Of a DNA stretch of 28,974 nt, positions 9,944 to 19,131 are shown piece after piece. The notes below the pieces were generated by a model. It did no database searches. It was given only the letters and a program-made list of their open reading frames with translations, and was not told the origin of the DNA. Each line of letters begins with the position of its first letter. Position 1 is the stretch's first letter. Position numbers and translations under genes: made by a program. The DNA comes from Acrasis kona (Eukaryota; Heterolobosea; Eutetramitea; Acrasida; Acrasidae): assembly GCA_026419775.2 (NCBI GenBank), contig JAOPGA020000026.1, positions 1 to 28,974 of the forward strand, in the 5' to 3' direction.

Positions 9944-9996
9944 AAAATAAGGAAATATAAGGAATTTCTAGCCTGAAATAAGGAAATATGAGGAAT
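9944..9996. repeat. Two-copy 21-bp direct repeat, 31-bp period
   Basis: The sequence AAATAAGGAAATATAAGGAAT occurs at 9945-9965 and again with one mismatch at 9976-9996. It sits between the TIR-like gene's start and the piggyBac stop codon, so it is either the promoter of the TIR-like gene or part of the transposon end. Confidence 0.7.
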
Positions 9997-10011
9997 AATC
10001 ACAACAACCTT

Positions 10012-12072
10012 TTATTCTTGATTCAACAAACTAGTTTTGGAATGAAACTCAACAAAACATTTCTTGTGCAAATACACTTTGCACTTCTCACAATAATGTC
10101 TAACACTGCTACCTGTCTTTTTGCAATGCTTGCAGTGGGTCTGCTTCTTATCACCTTTCACAAGTGTGTGCTCTGGTGCTCCTCTTCTTGCTCTGACATT
10201 ATGTTGGCACTTGATACCTGTAATGACATTATGAATGAAATCCATCTGACTCATTCTACTATCTTGGCACTCTGACTTTTTGATAATGAATGCATTCACA
10301 ATAATTACTTTCAACAACATAAAAAAGTACACTCTTGTCCATTTTGTCTTTCTATGTGGGAACAAATAGTACTCTCCAATCTTCTTGTCAGCAATATCCA
10401 CACATTGCATGCAATGGTTGTAAATTGATTGTGCATCCAAAATCTCCTTGTCATTGCTGATCACTGTTGGTGATATAAAGTTAGAAATGAAATTGACAAG
10501 TTTGTTATCTTCAATAGTGATAGCACTAATTGTTCCATCAGGATTGCTCCTCCATGAGTACCCTCTATTTCTACCATTGTCATTCTTGACTTTCTTTGTC
10601 TGGTCTTTTGCTTCTTTAGCCAATGGTGTGAACAACCAAGTGGGTCTATTAGATCGAACTGTGGAGATGTAATAGATGTTGCTAAACTTCTCAATAACTT
10701 CCTTCATCAATGTCAAGCTGCCATAGTAATTATCTGTGCCTAATAAGAACTTTTTGTCTTTTGGAAGTTTCTCTAAATGGTCAATTACAATTGACACAGT
10801 GTCTGTAGCCTGCTGAGATTTTGATCCTCTGTACAACCAAAAGTTGAATGTGTACCCACGCTTGTCAGCTAATGAGAAGTATTTGAGGCCAAATTTAATT
10901 GGTTTGAGGGGCATGAACATTCTAAAACCACATTTGCCCAAGAACTTGGACATCATCTCATCCACACTTACAATGTTACATGGTCTATAGTATTTTTGAA
11001 ATAACAAGTTGACCCTCTCCTCTAGCCACTCTTGGTCAAAGTGCAGAAACCTATGAACCAACTTCCATTTGTTCTTTGCCATCAAGGCCTTGATGTTGTC
11101 ATTGCCATATAACATTGTTGTGGGGTCTCTCTTCTCCCAACATTGGTCTATTGTATTGTATGGCTGTAGACCCATCACCAGTGTGCATGCAATGTAACTC
11201 CAAAGCATCTTTATTGTTATAACCTCTGGGGTTACAAAGTCTGCTGGAAGTTGCAAACACCATTGCTTGAATGACTTGACGCTTCTCCTTTCTTCTGCTT
11301 CTCCTTCTTCATCTTCAATTAGACGTTCTTCTCCATTGATTTCTTCATCTTCTTGTTCATCCTCTTCCTCATGTTGCTGTTGGTTTGTCTGTTCTGGAAT
11401 GTTCTCAACAACATATTCAGATAATTTTCTTTTTTTAATCCACGTTCCATTCTTTTTGTCTTCTGCCATTTTGTCCTTGTAGTGCTTCTGTTGTAAGATT
11501 ATCTCAGGAGACTTGCAGTAGGCAGCATACAAATTTGATTCTTTCACTATATGTGTAGCAACTTCTTCTGGCAGTAACAATTTCACATAATCTAATGATT
11601 TCCTACATGTCTCTGGAACATTCTTTGCACCACTGTCTGCATCAAAGTGGTTTTGGTATTTGATGTCAAAGTTAATCTTTATCTTTTCTCTGCCCCATTC
11701 CTTGAACTCTTCAAACTTCCCCCTGTTTTCACACTCAGTTGGTTTACAAGCACAGTGTTCATCACATGTCCTTCTCACTTTCACACATTTGCATCCTTTA
11801 CATTTGCATCCTTTTCTTGTACAAAAAGTAGCAGGCTTTCCTTGTGCCTGATCATTTACATCAATGTTGGGATCTGCAGCATCAGCTTCTCTGTTGGTCA
11901 TTGGTACATCCACTTTAGATGCCTTTTGATGTAATTCTAAAAGTTCTTGATCTATATCCAAAAACTCATCTTCAATAGCCAATTGTAAAAATGATTGTTG
12001 AATGTCAGTCAACTCTTCCTCATCAGGGTATACTTCTATTATTTCCCCTAATACAGTTGCTGCATCTAACAT
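10012..12072 (-). CDS. piggyBac-like transposase (DDE_Tnp_1_7 type) with CXC-like cluster
   Basis: 686 residues from the ATG at 12072. An acidic N-terminus is followed by a cysteine cluster (C84 to C115: CTRKGCKCKGCKC then CDEHCACKPTEC) resembling tesmin/CXC DNA-binding modules. The DDE region spans roughly 270-600: first Asp371 in VSVDEMMSKFLGKCGFRM, second Asp447 in FLLGTDNYYGSL, third Asp559/Asp562 in CMQCVDIADKK, followed by RKTKWTRVYFFMLL. The C-terminal zinc module (CKHC at 647-650, HYCEKC at 659-664, HKKC at 669-672) matches the cysteine-rich tail of piggyBac enzymes that binds transposon ends. All catalytic acids are intact, so the element may be recently active. The frame continues upstream through one TAA into another ORF. 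Confidence 0.93.
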   Translation of the reverse strand: MLDAATVLGEIIEVYPDEEELTDIQQSFLQLAIEDEFLDIDQELLELHQKASKVDVPMTNREADAADPNIDVNDQAQGKPATFCTRKGCKCKGCKCVKVRRTCDEHCACKPTECENRGKFEEFKEWGREKIKINFDIKYQNHFDADSGAKNVPETCRKSLDYVKLLLPEEVATHIVKESNLYAAYCKSPEIILQQKHYKDKMAEDKKNGTWIKKRKLSEYVVENIPEQTNQQQHEEEDEQEDEEINGEERLIEDEEGEAEERRSVKSFKQWCLQLPADFVTPEVITIKMLWSYIACTLVMGLQPYNTIDQCWEKRDPTTMLYGNDNIKALMAKNKWKLVHRFLHFDQEWLEERVNLLFQKYYRPCNIVSVDEMMSKFLGKCGFRMFMPLKPIKFGLKYFSLADKRGYTFNFWLYRGSKSQQATDTVSIVIDHLEKLPKDKKFLLGTDNYYGSLTLMKEVIEKFSNIYYISTVRSNRPTWLFTPLAKEAKDQTKKVKNDNGRNRGYSWRSNPDGTISAITIEDNKLVNFISNFISPTVISNDKEILDAQSIYNHCMQCVDIADKKIGEYYLFPHRKTKWTRVYFFMLLKVIIVNAFIIKKSECQDSRMSQMDFIHNVITGIKCQHNVRARRGAPEHTLVKGDKKQTHCKHCKKTGSSVRHYCEKCKVYLHKKCFVEFHSKTSLLNQE

Positions 12073-12075
12073 CTG

Positions 12076-12426
12076 TTATGTTGGTGATGTCTCAATTGAT
12101 GGTTGTGTAGGTGATTGAGATGGTGGCAGGGAATCCTTGTTTTTCTTTCTTTTGCCACCTCTTTTTGGTTTGGTAGTGTGTGTTGATTGTGTTGATGAAT
12201 GGGATGGTAGTGTTGGATTTGTTTGGTGTAGTGGTTGTTGGTTTGTTTGATTTGTTGCCTTATTTCGAATGCTGTATAACATTTCTACTAAATCATTCTT
12301 GTTTTTGGTACTTGATGGAACAGTCACCCCAGACTCGCTCTGAATTAATCTCTTGATCTCATCTTTGTTTAGTGTCTTGATGTAACTCTTTGTTTTAATG
12401 TTGTTGGATACATTTTTTGGTGCCAT
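12076..12426 (-). CDS. SAP-like N-terminal ORF in frame with the piggyBac transposase
   Basis: 116 codons from the ATG at 12424-12426. The N-terminus (YIKTLNKDEIKRLIQ, then TKNKNDLVEMLYSIRN) looks like a small helix-extended-helix (SAP/HeH) DNA-binding module. The rest is a Thr/Gln/Pro/Ser-rich linker with a KPKRGGKRKKNK nuclear-localisation-like run. It ends at a TAA that is followed, in the same frame, by CAG and then the ATG of the 686-residue ORF. The simplest reading is one transposase of about 800 residues interrupted by a single nonsense codon. Stop readthrough or two separate proteins are alternatives. Confidence 0.7.
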   Translation of the reverse strand: MAPKNVSNNIKTKSYIKTLNKDEIKRLIQSESGVTVPSSTKNKNDLVEMLYSIRNKATNQTNQQPLHQTNPTLPSHSSTQSTHTTKPKRGGKRKKNKDSLPPSQSPTQPSIETSPT

Positions 12427-12500
12427 CTAAAAGATTGTTAGTTCTGTTTGATGAGTTGCAGTAATACATAAGCAATTAAAAGACCAAGCTTATTGGCAAT

Positions 12501-12601
12501 GGAATAGACAAGGGCAAAGTTAATTGCTCCTAAGTGTACCCGTAATGCCTTCACGCAGTGGGAATAGACAAGGGCAAAGTTAATTGCTCCTAAGTGTACC
12601 C
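12501..12601. repeat. 41-bp direct repeat, two copies, 60-bp period
   Basis: The 41 bases at 12501-12541 recur exactly at 12561-12601; each begins GGAATAGACAAGGGCAAAG and contains TTAATTGCTCC. The inverted form AGCAATTAA occurs at 12471-12479. Its position just upstream of the transposase start fits subterminal transposase-binding repeats of a DNA transposon. Confidence 0.8.
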
Positions 12602-12986
12602 CGATGGCTTCAAAAAAGGACTAGTAATGCGTGTGCATTACTGCAATAATATTGCTTACGTTTGTGGTGTTGTGTTGTTGGTCTAGTTCTATGTGGGTCC
12701 GGGGTGAATTGCGAGTCTGGGGTGGGATCGTTTGTCCAGAAATATATTGTAAATAACAAATTGAATCGACAAATTTGGTTTATTGAATTCCATAAGCAAC
12801 TAGGCCAGAGGGAAGGCCAAATTGTTGTCAGAAGGTTAATGTCTCAACACTATTATTTTTTTTTTTGTAAATTAGCTACCGGTAGCCAAGACTTGGGTAA
12901 GAAAACTGACAAAAGTAGAAAATCCGAACATACTCGAGGTGGTACTTACATGATTAAAGATCTATTGATACATCACGACATCATAA

Positions 12987-13256
12987 GCACTAATACTCAC
13001 CAACTATATTATAAAACATACCTTTAATTATGGTGCTCACTTCAAACGTAAAGACTGGGTCCTTTAATATTATAAAGAGGAAAAGTGGGAAGACCAGAAG
13101 AGTGAATACGAACGCCTCATTCAACAGGCGGAGCAGATGAAGAGAATAGTAGGAGGGGGGCATGTGGAGAAAGGATTTTTCAAGTTTCAATTCTCTTCTT
13201 GCAATTGGCGGCACATTTTACTTTACACAAAAACTACATTTCAAATTATTTGGTAA
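12987..13256 (+). CDS. Candidate 3' exons of an unknown plus-strand gene
   Basis: Open frame 12987-13047, a possible 30-nt intron at 13048-13077 (GTAAAG...TTTAAT...AAAG), then 13078-13256 ending TAA: 79 residues in frame. It reads HTFNYGAHFKQEKWEDQ, then SEYERLIQQAEQMKRIV, a helical charged segment. The preceding 12.7-12.9 kb (for example RQIWFIEFHKQLGQREGQ) may hold more exons, but I could not define splice sites. No family recognised. The remaining 12602-12986 holds nothing firmer. Confidence 0.25.
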
Positions 13257-13338
13257 ATGTTTTTTATTATTGTGATGTTGCAATGAATACATAATCGACT
13301 TTCTGTTACTTAACCTTTGTAGCTCTGCATCTACGATC

Positions 13339-13602
13339 TTAAAGTATTGTATACGCAGTACCATTACAATCAACATGATAGTTGACATACCACTCTTTGA
13401 CAGCATTTTGTTGTTGGTTGTTATAGATGTCCTTCCTGCGCTCACCAAAAATGTGTTGTTTAATTGTTTGTTTTGAATTAAATGTTTGTGCACAGAAAGC
13501 ACATTGAACAACGGCTTTGGACCAAGAGGTAATGTGGCCATAATGGAATCCAAAAGTATTCTTGTGTTTTAATGTGCTCGTGTCATGATCTAAATTGTTC
13601 AT
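13339..13602 (-). CDS. Small zinc-finger (C2H2/BED-like) ORF, 87 residues
   Basis: Genuine ATG (13600-13602) with an in-frame TAG just upstream, and a TAA stop. The centre reads VVQCAFCAQTFNSKQTIKQH, with the Cys-x2-Cys and His spacing of a C2H2 or BED-type finger. The second histidine is not obvious (ERRKD follows), so it may be a three-ligand or degenerate finger. A BED-like finger would suggest a hAT-transposon or host-derived DNA binder. It lies downstream, on the same strand, of the BRCT remnant and might be its last exon. Confidence 0.45.
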   Translation of the reverse strand: MNNLDHDTSTLKHKNTFGFHYGHITSWSKAVVQCAFCAQTFNSKQTIKQHIFGERRKDIYNNQQQNAVKEWYVNYHVDCNGTAYTIL

Positions 13603-13866
13603 GTTGTTATCATTCTATTGTCGTTTGTTGATCCATTTTCGTGTAAACTGCATATCCTCAAAGTATCCTCCTGATTAAATGTTTGATGTGTATGGCTCCT
13701 CGTTGTGATGTATGTAATGTTGAAGGTAATCCATCCTGCCATACTCTATGCTTCATTAGCAAAAAGGTAGTACATTATGACTTACATTATCTTTCGTGCA
13801 AAAGGAGGCGAAGTTGATTGTGGAGAGGTTGCACGTGTTGATTTCTTTTACGTCAAATTACAGCAT
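13599..13866 (-). other. Candidate exon pair around a 40-nt intron
   Basis: A well-formed minus-strand intron at 13746-13785 (GTAAGTCATAAT..., GCTAATGA, ...CATAG) separates two open stretches: about 13786-13866 (reading FDVKEINTCNLSTINF) and 13599-13745 (49 codons to TGA). No start codon or family is visible. It could be the tail of a gene that includes the upstream BRCT region. The rest to 13984 shows nothing further. Confidence 0.35.
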
Positions 13867-13984
13867 GGGTTGAATTGATGATATGAGTTGATGGAAGGAA
13901 TCGAACGCCACAGTACGGAGTTTGATATTTACGCTGTATCATTATCTGATAGGTGCTGGAGTAGCTGTTGAAGTTGGTGCTGAA

Positions 13985-14290
13985 TCATCGAGTGTTGTTG
14001 CGTGTGTTGTAATGGTGGCTCTGTCGCTTTAGTGATGTTGAAGCTGTAACAACTTTAATGTCAATTCCACAATCGAGTGGAATGTGTTGAGATGCGAATT
14101 TGTTGACATCGATCGGGTACATGCACGATTGTTGGGGGTGATCATAGTTCGAGCATGGATTGTAACGAGGTGATGACGTTTCCAAAAATTCTGTTCGTTT
14201 CTGCACTTGTTGGAGAGGACGTGCATCTTGTGATTGTGCAACCAATGGTTTTCTCCTTTGTAATCATCAATCACGTTTTCTTCCTCCTTG
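13985..14290 (-). repeat. Diverged repeat copy 1 (gene-family remnant)
   Basis: This segment shares the block ACGAGGTGATGACGTTT plus the flanking TTCTGTTCGTTT and GCACTTGTTGGA with 23.8 kb, and a shorter part with 24.4 kb. In one minus-strand frame (14245 to 13985) the copies agree at protein level: LQQVQKRTEFLETSSPRYN here versus VQQVPKRTELLKTSSPRYN at 23.8 kb. That suggests a former coding sequence. Function unknown. Confidence 0.5.
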
Positions 14291-14291
14291 T

Positions 14292-15029
14292 TTAATATTG
14301 ATCATAATTCCGAAACCCAACCTGAAAGGTTGGAATGTATTCATTGCCTGCTTTAAGCTCGCCCTCTGAAATACAATCTCACACCCAATCCGGAGTCCAT
14401 AATTGTACATCAGTTTTGTCTTCCACGTAGGTGTAAGTAGCAGCATCCCCGTTCTCAAAAATAATACAATTTGGCTGTCTTGCGAGCGACCTTGTGATGC
14501 TTCCTCCATTTTCTTTAATTGTACCCTGCAGCTCTTCGTAGACGCTATCCTCATCTACATCGATATAGAAAACCAAGTCCTTGAATATTGTTAACCTGGC
14601 ACCGGCAGTTGTTGGCTACCCGTCGACAAAAAGGTGGAACATTTTTGAGATTGTCTTCATCTTCATCGAAATTTCGGAAGTTGATTTGGTCAACTTTGTA
14701 TTTGTAAAGGTTCATACGTCAATCTTCATATTGTGATAATAACACTTTTATGTTGGTGTTTATACCTGGAAAAACAGTCGGTAGTCCAAACACATACCGC
14801 CGTTAATTTTCTATCGTCTCAAACCAGATCATTTTAAATGCTATATGGATCAGTGTAATCTTCTATTTGGGTAAGATGTACATCTTTGAAAACATTTATC
14901 AATGGACTCTGCTGTGAAGTGCTTTGTCAGTTTTGGAACTTTGTGCCGAGTATTAGCAGGACGTGTCGGTAATGGGTTGTGAGGATTTAAATCATCCAAA
15001 TCTAATTGTTGAAATAGTTGTGGTTGCAT
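14292..15029 (-). pseudogene. BRCT-domain gene remnant
   Basis: The stretch 14594 to 14292 reads as a BRCT domain: DLVFYIDVDED, ELQGTIKENGGSITRSL, QPNCIIFENGD, then LWTPDWV-stop-DCISEGEL. The TGA at 14379-14381 falls exactly inside the conserved W...C...E end of the domain, with coding-like sequence continuing for 28 codons to a TAA. Upstream, separate frames (15029 down, MQPQLFQQLDLDDLN; and about 14715 down, MNLYKYKVDQINFRNF) look like earlier exons, but frames do not join cleanly. BRCT domains bind phosphopeptides or DNA ends in repair and cell-cycle proteins; the parent gene is not identifiable. Confidence 0.5.
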
Positions 15030-15236
15030 GAATGTGTTAAGTGTGGAAGTGTTGTGATTTCAAACAAATTTATTGATCTCTACATTTCGTCATTCACCTC
15101 TCATCCTCCAACCTGTAACTGCCCCTATATTTCTCTGATTCGAAAAGAAATCAAATGAGCAATTTTACAACAAATAAACATGGCCAATCCACTAAATGAC
15201 AGATGACATGATGGACAGATATTTTTTTATGAGAAG

Positions 15237-16711
15237 ATGTCATACGTGAAATTGAGTGGGGATGTGACATCGAAACAGCATTCATTATTACTGAAAAAGA
15301 ATAATAACAACAACGAGACAAATTATGTTCAAAACTTCATAATGAGCTCGAAAAATATTCTCGACAAATGTATGAGTCTAAAATATAAAGCGTTACCAGC
15401 CGCATCTATTGTAAACAATCATATAAATTATTACCTAATAACCGTAATTGGAGCTCCAGGTCCATCAGACTTTCATGTCTTGATACACACGAACAATGGA
15501 TTTGGAAATTTTCAAATAGCGGACAGGTTGTTCCACCTTCTTGGGTACACCACAAAATTTGATCATTTATTTGGAGAACCGAAGAGCATTGAGAATGTTT
15601 GCAAGGTCTTTTCAAGCAGCTTCCCCTGGTACTACAATACATACGCCATAGATGCAACGGGTTTAGACCGTAATCTATTCGTCACAGTAATTCAGGTGTC
15701 ATGTTCTTGGTGCCTAACAGCGACCTGTTAGAACAAATGTACAATGGTTCTAGTACCTCAAATTGTCTTGGAGCAGCTCTATACAAGAGAATTAAGTTAA
15801 CTCCTTATGAGGTTCTAGTAGTTCCACATATAAGTACTTTGGATGGTACTACAATACGAGATTGTGATGTCTTCTCCCATAATTGCGTAGGTGACTATAT
15901 TAGGTACGGCTTCTGGTACTGGTGTTACGAATGCAGTATCTTCATATGCTCAGAGTGTGCAACAAACTGCCATAAAGATTGTGATCTTGGCGATCATCAA
16001 GAGTACTTAGGTCCATATCAGTGTATATGTAGAGAAGGCCATCCATCCAAGCCTTGCTGTTCACAGGACAATTACAATGACTCGAGACCCATAGGTACCA
16101 GAAAATACAACTTAGAAAACATTATAAAACCTTGTAAAATGGTACAGCAGATGGTTTTTCAACAAAATGATGTGGCGATGATGCACATTGCAGAAATGTG
16201 TGTTCAACATCAAACAGAAATTGCCCATTATCGAGCAGAAATTGCCCATTATCGAGCAGAAAATGCCCATTATCGAGCAGAAATTGCCAAACTTCGGGAC
16301 GAGATCAATGAACTTTCTAAGACAGTCACATTAATTCCTCTTCCTATCCGCCGGCATGATGAAATGAACACAAGAATAGTGTGCAGCAATAGGAAGCTTA
16401 ATCAAGAGTTCTTTTTCGAACTGAGGGTAGAGAATGTCGATGATAGTGGACTTCAGAGGATGTTAAAAAAGTCCTCCAGGCAAATCAACGAACTTGCATC
16501 AATCTTATTTTTGAATCCTAGATGCGAAAGAAGGATAGGTAATACTTATAAGATTGACAACTCCACATTGTGGGACAGATTGAGCCATAGATGGACTAAT
16601 AATAACGCAGAACAAATTGCTAGAGTTCAAGCAATTATGGACGTGGTCGCACAAAAGGATGTGATTGGCTTGGATGTGTCAGAGAGGTTCATAAGCAGCG
16701 ATAATCTATAA
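15237..16711 (+). CDS. UBR-box zinc finger/coiled-coil protein with one frameshift
   Basis: Two plus-strand ORFs overlap: 15237-15731 and 15701-16711 (ATG at 15701). Coding character passes from the first to the second between 15674 and 15715, consistent with a one-base loss. The N-terminus (FHVLIHTNNGFGNFQIADRL) is unfamiliar. At about 15864-16070 a Cys/His cluster (SHNCVGDYIRYGFWYWCYEC, ICSECATNCHKDC, YQCICREGHPSKPCC) follows the UBR-box pattern used to bind N-degrons. A heptad tandem repeat (EIAHYRA three times) seeds a coiled coil, and the C-terminus is a charged helical region ending ISSDNL. Not a full UBR E3: no RING is seen. The frameshift may be real or an assembly error. Confidence 0.6.
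16215..16277 (+). repeat. 21-bp tandem repeat, three copies, coding
   Basis: Units at 16215-16235, 16236-16256 and 16257-16277 differ at one base; a fourth, diverged unit follows. Each encodes one heptad (AEIAHYR), so copy-number change would lengthen the coiled coil without breaking frame. Confidence 0.9.
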
Positions 16712-17054
16712 GTGCCGGCATCATAGGATTTCCCTATTTACTTACAAGTTAATTTACTTTTGTAGATAAATAAAAACTACAATTTTGACCTAAACAGTTA
16801 TTTATGAGTTGGGAGCCGAACCAACAATTTTATTATTATGTCAAATATACTTTCAGAACATTTTGATCATAACCGTAACAGAAGTGACTGACAAGCTGAT
16901 CAATGAATTCCATTATTTTCAAGACTTCCATAGAATACAATTAACTACACCACCTCGCTAACCGAGGAACATTATTTGATAAGAAAGAGTCTCGTTGTCA
17001 AATGTATAATTTATTTAAACCCACCTTGTACAAGGTGTAGGGTCTACTTTACAA
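16712..17054. other. Intergenic; contains a 16-bp perfect palindrome
   Basis: 343 bp between the UBR-box gene stop and the LINE 3' end. A perfect palindrome CACCTTGTACAAGGTG lies at 17022-17037, directly beyond the LINE C-terminal reading frame, and could be a LINE 3' hairpin or insertion-site feature. No gene seen. Confidence 0.5.
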
Positions 17055-17471
17055 TTACTCTTTTACTCTTCTATTCGCTCCGGGATTCAATTTGTGTTCT
17101 TTAATCAAGTTCAATAAATTGTGTCCCAGGAAGTTCAGCAAATCGGTTATTGCTTTGTTGCAAAGTGCCCCAACATGGCTTTTGATCTTGGCCCACGCTT
17201 GGTGGGTGATTTCACCACGAGCTCCAATACATATTCTGTTTTCATCAATCATTGGTGTCCAAGATACGTTTACTTCTGTTTTGATATTGTAAACATATCT
17301 CCACATCTCCAGGTCATCTTCTCTATTCGCCACTTGTTCCTTGCTCGCACATTCCCAGAGTACATGCTCAAGAGTCCTTTCTGATTGTGTCACAATATTA
17401 TTCGGAGAGTACAGATGACCTCTTGATTAAGTTACTCCTGTAGTAGAGAGCGTCATTTCGAGAACATATAA

Positions 17472-17851
17472 TTATTCTCTGTCTGCCATTCTTTTAGCGA
17501 TCGACGCGTTCCTTATTGTGGTTCCCCCAATTTTAAACCCTTGTTGGTGTTCATCTATAATACCATGTTCCAATATGAGTTGGTTCACGCGACTAGTTAT
17601 AATGCTGGACACTAGTCTAGTGATGCAGGGTAGGATAGTGATGGGTCTAGCTTTTTCAACTCGAACTTCGTCCTTCTTGGGTACTAGAACTATCGTTCCT
17701 GTGTAGTCTCCAATTGTGGGGTTGTCTTTGGTTGTATTAACGACTTCTACTACATGCGAATGGGTCAATGGCGATTCAATTAGTATTTTGATGATGTGCA
17801 TTGGAATACCATCGCAACCAGGAGAGGAGTTGAAATTGCACTTCTTGGCTC
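17472..17851 (-). pseudogene. LINE reverse transcriptase, fingers region only
   Basis: Reads NFNSSPGCDGIPMHIIKI, then TGTIVLVPKKDE, ARPITILPCITRLVSSIIT, then EHGIIDEHQQGFKIGG. This is the canonical start of a non-LTR RT (S/P-G-x-DGI..., IxLIPK, RPI). It stops before the catalytic Asp motifs. Confidence 0.9.
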
Positions 17852-18336
17852 AAGACTTCAGTTCGCTAGAAGTTATTGGAGCCATGATTACTGGGTATGA
17901 TCCGCTCGAGCGTCGAAGAGGTGTTTTTTACTATCCAGTACTTCTGTGTGCGATGGTTTGGATACATACTGGAGAATTCCAGTGCGATTTGGTGGAAGAC
18001 GCTTACTTCTGTCGACGAATATTTGACGGGTATTGTTCATTTCGTCAGAGTTTCGAGGATTAATTTCTACACGACGTTTACTGCCGCCAACATTGAATGC
18101 TGCTCTTTTAGACATCTCCACTCTTCACGGAGTTTATCTCTTGTTAAGAACTTTGTGTGGAGCTGTTTGAGTTTGTTGATTGCATGCCTGGCGACTTTAG
18201 TTTGAAATTTGTTTTGATAAACAATTCGCGTTCTGAGAATTTTCGACTTGGCCCTGCTTCTTCACATATTGCTATGAATTTATCGATCACATTCTCGTGA
18301 GTAGAGTCCTCATCCCATAATAATGAAAACTCTTTA

Positions 18337-19131
18337 CTAAACGCGGTTTGTCGAGGTTTGGGGATGATACCTTGCCAAATTACTGGAGGGGAGTTGGGGA
18401 CGAGAAAATGATCGACAGCCATCTGTACACCTGTTACTGCATGGTGAAATGTAACCGGTGACATCATCTGTCCATGACGATAATTTTTCTCTTGGTATTG
18501 AGGACATCAGTAAGTCAATTCTGCTCTTTGATGCCTCGGCTTGACCTGACGAGTGGCACATTCTTGTATGCTTGTCATTATTGATGGCTTTAAGTTGGTG
18601 CTTGGAGAACCAGTCCGTGATTGGTTTCTTTGATTTTGGATGGTCGGCTTCTGATGAGTTCCAATCTCCAGCAATGAAGAAATCTGCTTTGATGTTTTGA
18701 CATTTTTCAATTATTCCGTCTAATTTTTGGAGGATTTTCTTGGAGGTTGAGATAGCCTCGGAATTGTGGTCGGCTGGCATATACATATTGGCTATACAAA
18801 TTTTCTGGTCGCCTATCTCAAAGAGGGTAGATGTTAGCCGCCCCTCGATGAGATTCTCATTTGTAATGTCACTGCGAAGCCTTTTTTTGACTGATTTGGG
18901 AATCGCAAAGCAGGTGTCATTGTATACTCTTTTGACAGTTTGCTCTTTGGACTCAAAGTGTTTCACATTGAGGATAATGTGGTGATTTGGTAGGGCAGAT
19001 TTGAGGGTAGGGATCCAATCTTTTGATTTTCGGTTGTTTGTTGTGTATTTGTTGAGCTCTTGAAAGAGAATGATTTCTGTGTTTTCGAATCTTTCTGAGA
19101 GGAATGATAGTTTGTAATCATTGATTCGTCT
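18337..19131 (-). pseudogene. LINE endonuclease domain (EEP/APE-like)
   Basis: Open from just after a TAG at 19132-19134. It keeps LFQELN (catalytic Glu position), FIAGDWNSSE (GDxN motif) and KSRIDLLMSS (Asp of the SRID motif). The terminal S-D-H motif appears as AVDHFLV after a frameshift into the frame ending near 18144. These motifs are those of apurinic-like endonucleases that nick target DNA for target-primed reverse transcription. Confidence 0.85.

Larger units (their letters stand above)
10012..12601 (-). mobile_element. piggyBac-type DNA transposon, ends not defined
   Basis: The span covers the transposase frame and the upstream 60-bp repeat pair. piggyBac elements insert at TTAA and have short terminal inverted repeats. 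TTAA tetramers occur at 12520-12523, inside each upstream repeat unit, and on the other side at 9243, 9379 and 9664. I could not match inverted termini at any pair, so the true boundaries are open; the TIR-like gene could be inside the element. Confidence 0.6.

Noticed and set aside
9243-12523. piggyBac terminal inverted repeats at TTAA sites
   Set aside because: I compared the sequence next to TTAA at 9243, 9379 and 9664 with 12475, 12520 and 12580 and saw no matching inverted termini.
12662-13027. Plus-strand 121-codon frame after the transposon
   Set aside because: Opens with a non-ATG codon, includes a poly-T run read as Phe, and shows no domain. Only a short part (about 12.75-12.84 kb) looks protein-like.
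14379-14381. Alternative genetic code with TGA as sense
   Set aside because: TGA ends RFT1 and both copies of the small basic gene at conserved positions, so TGA acts as a stop here.
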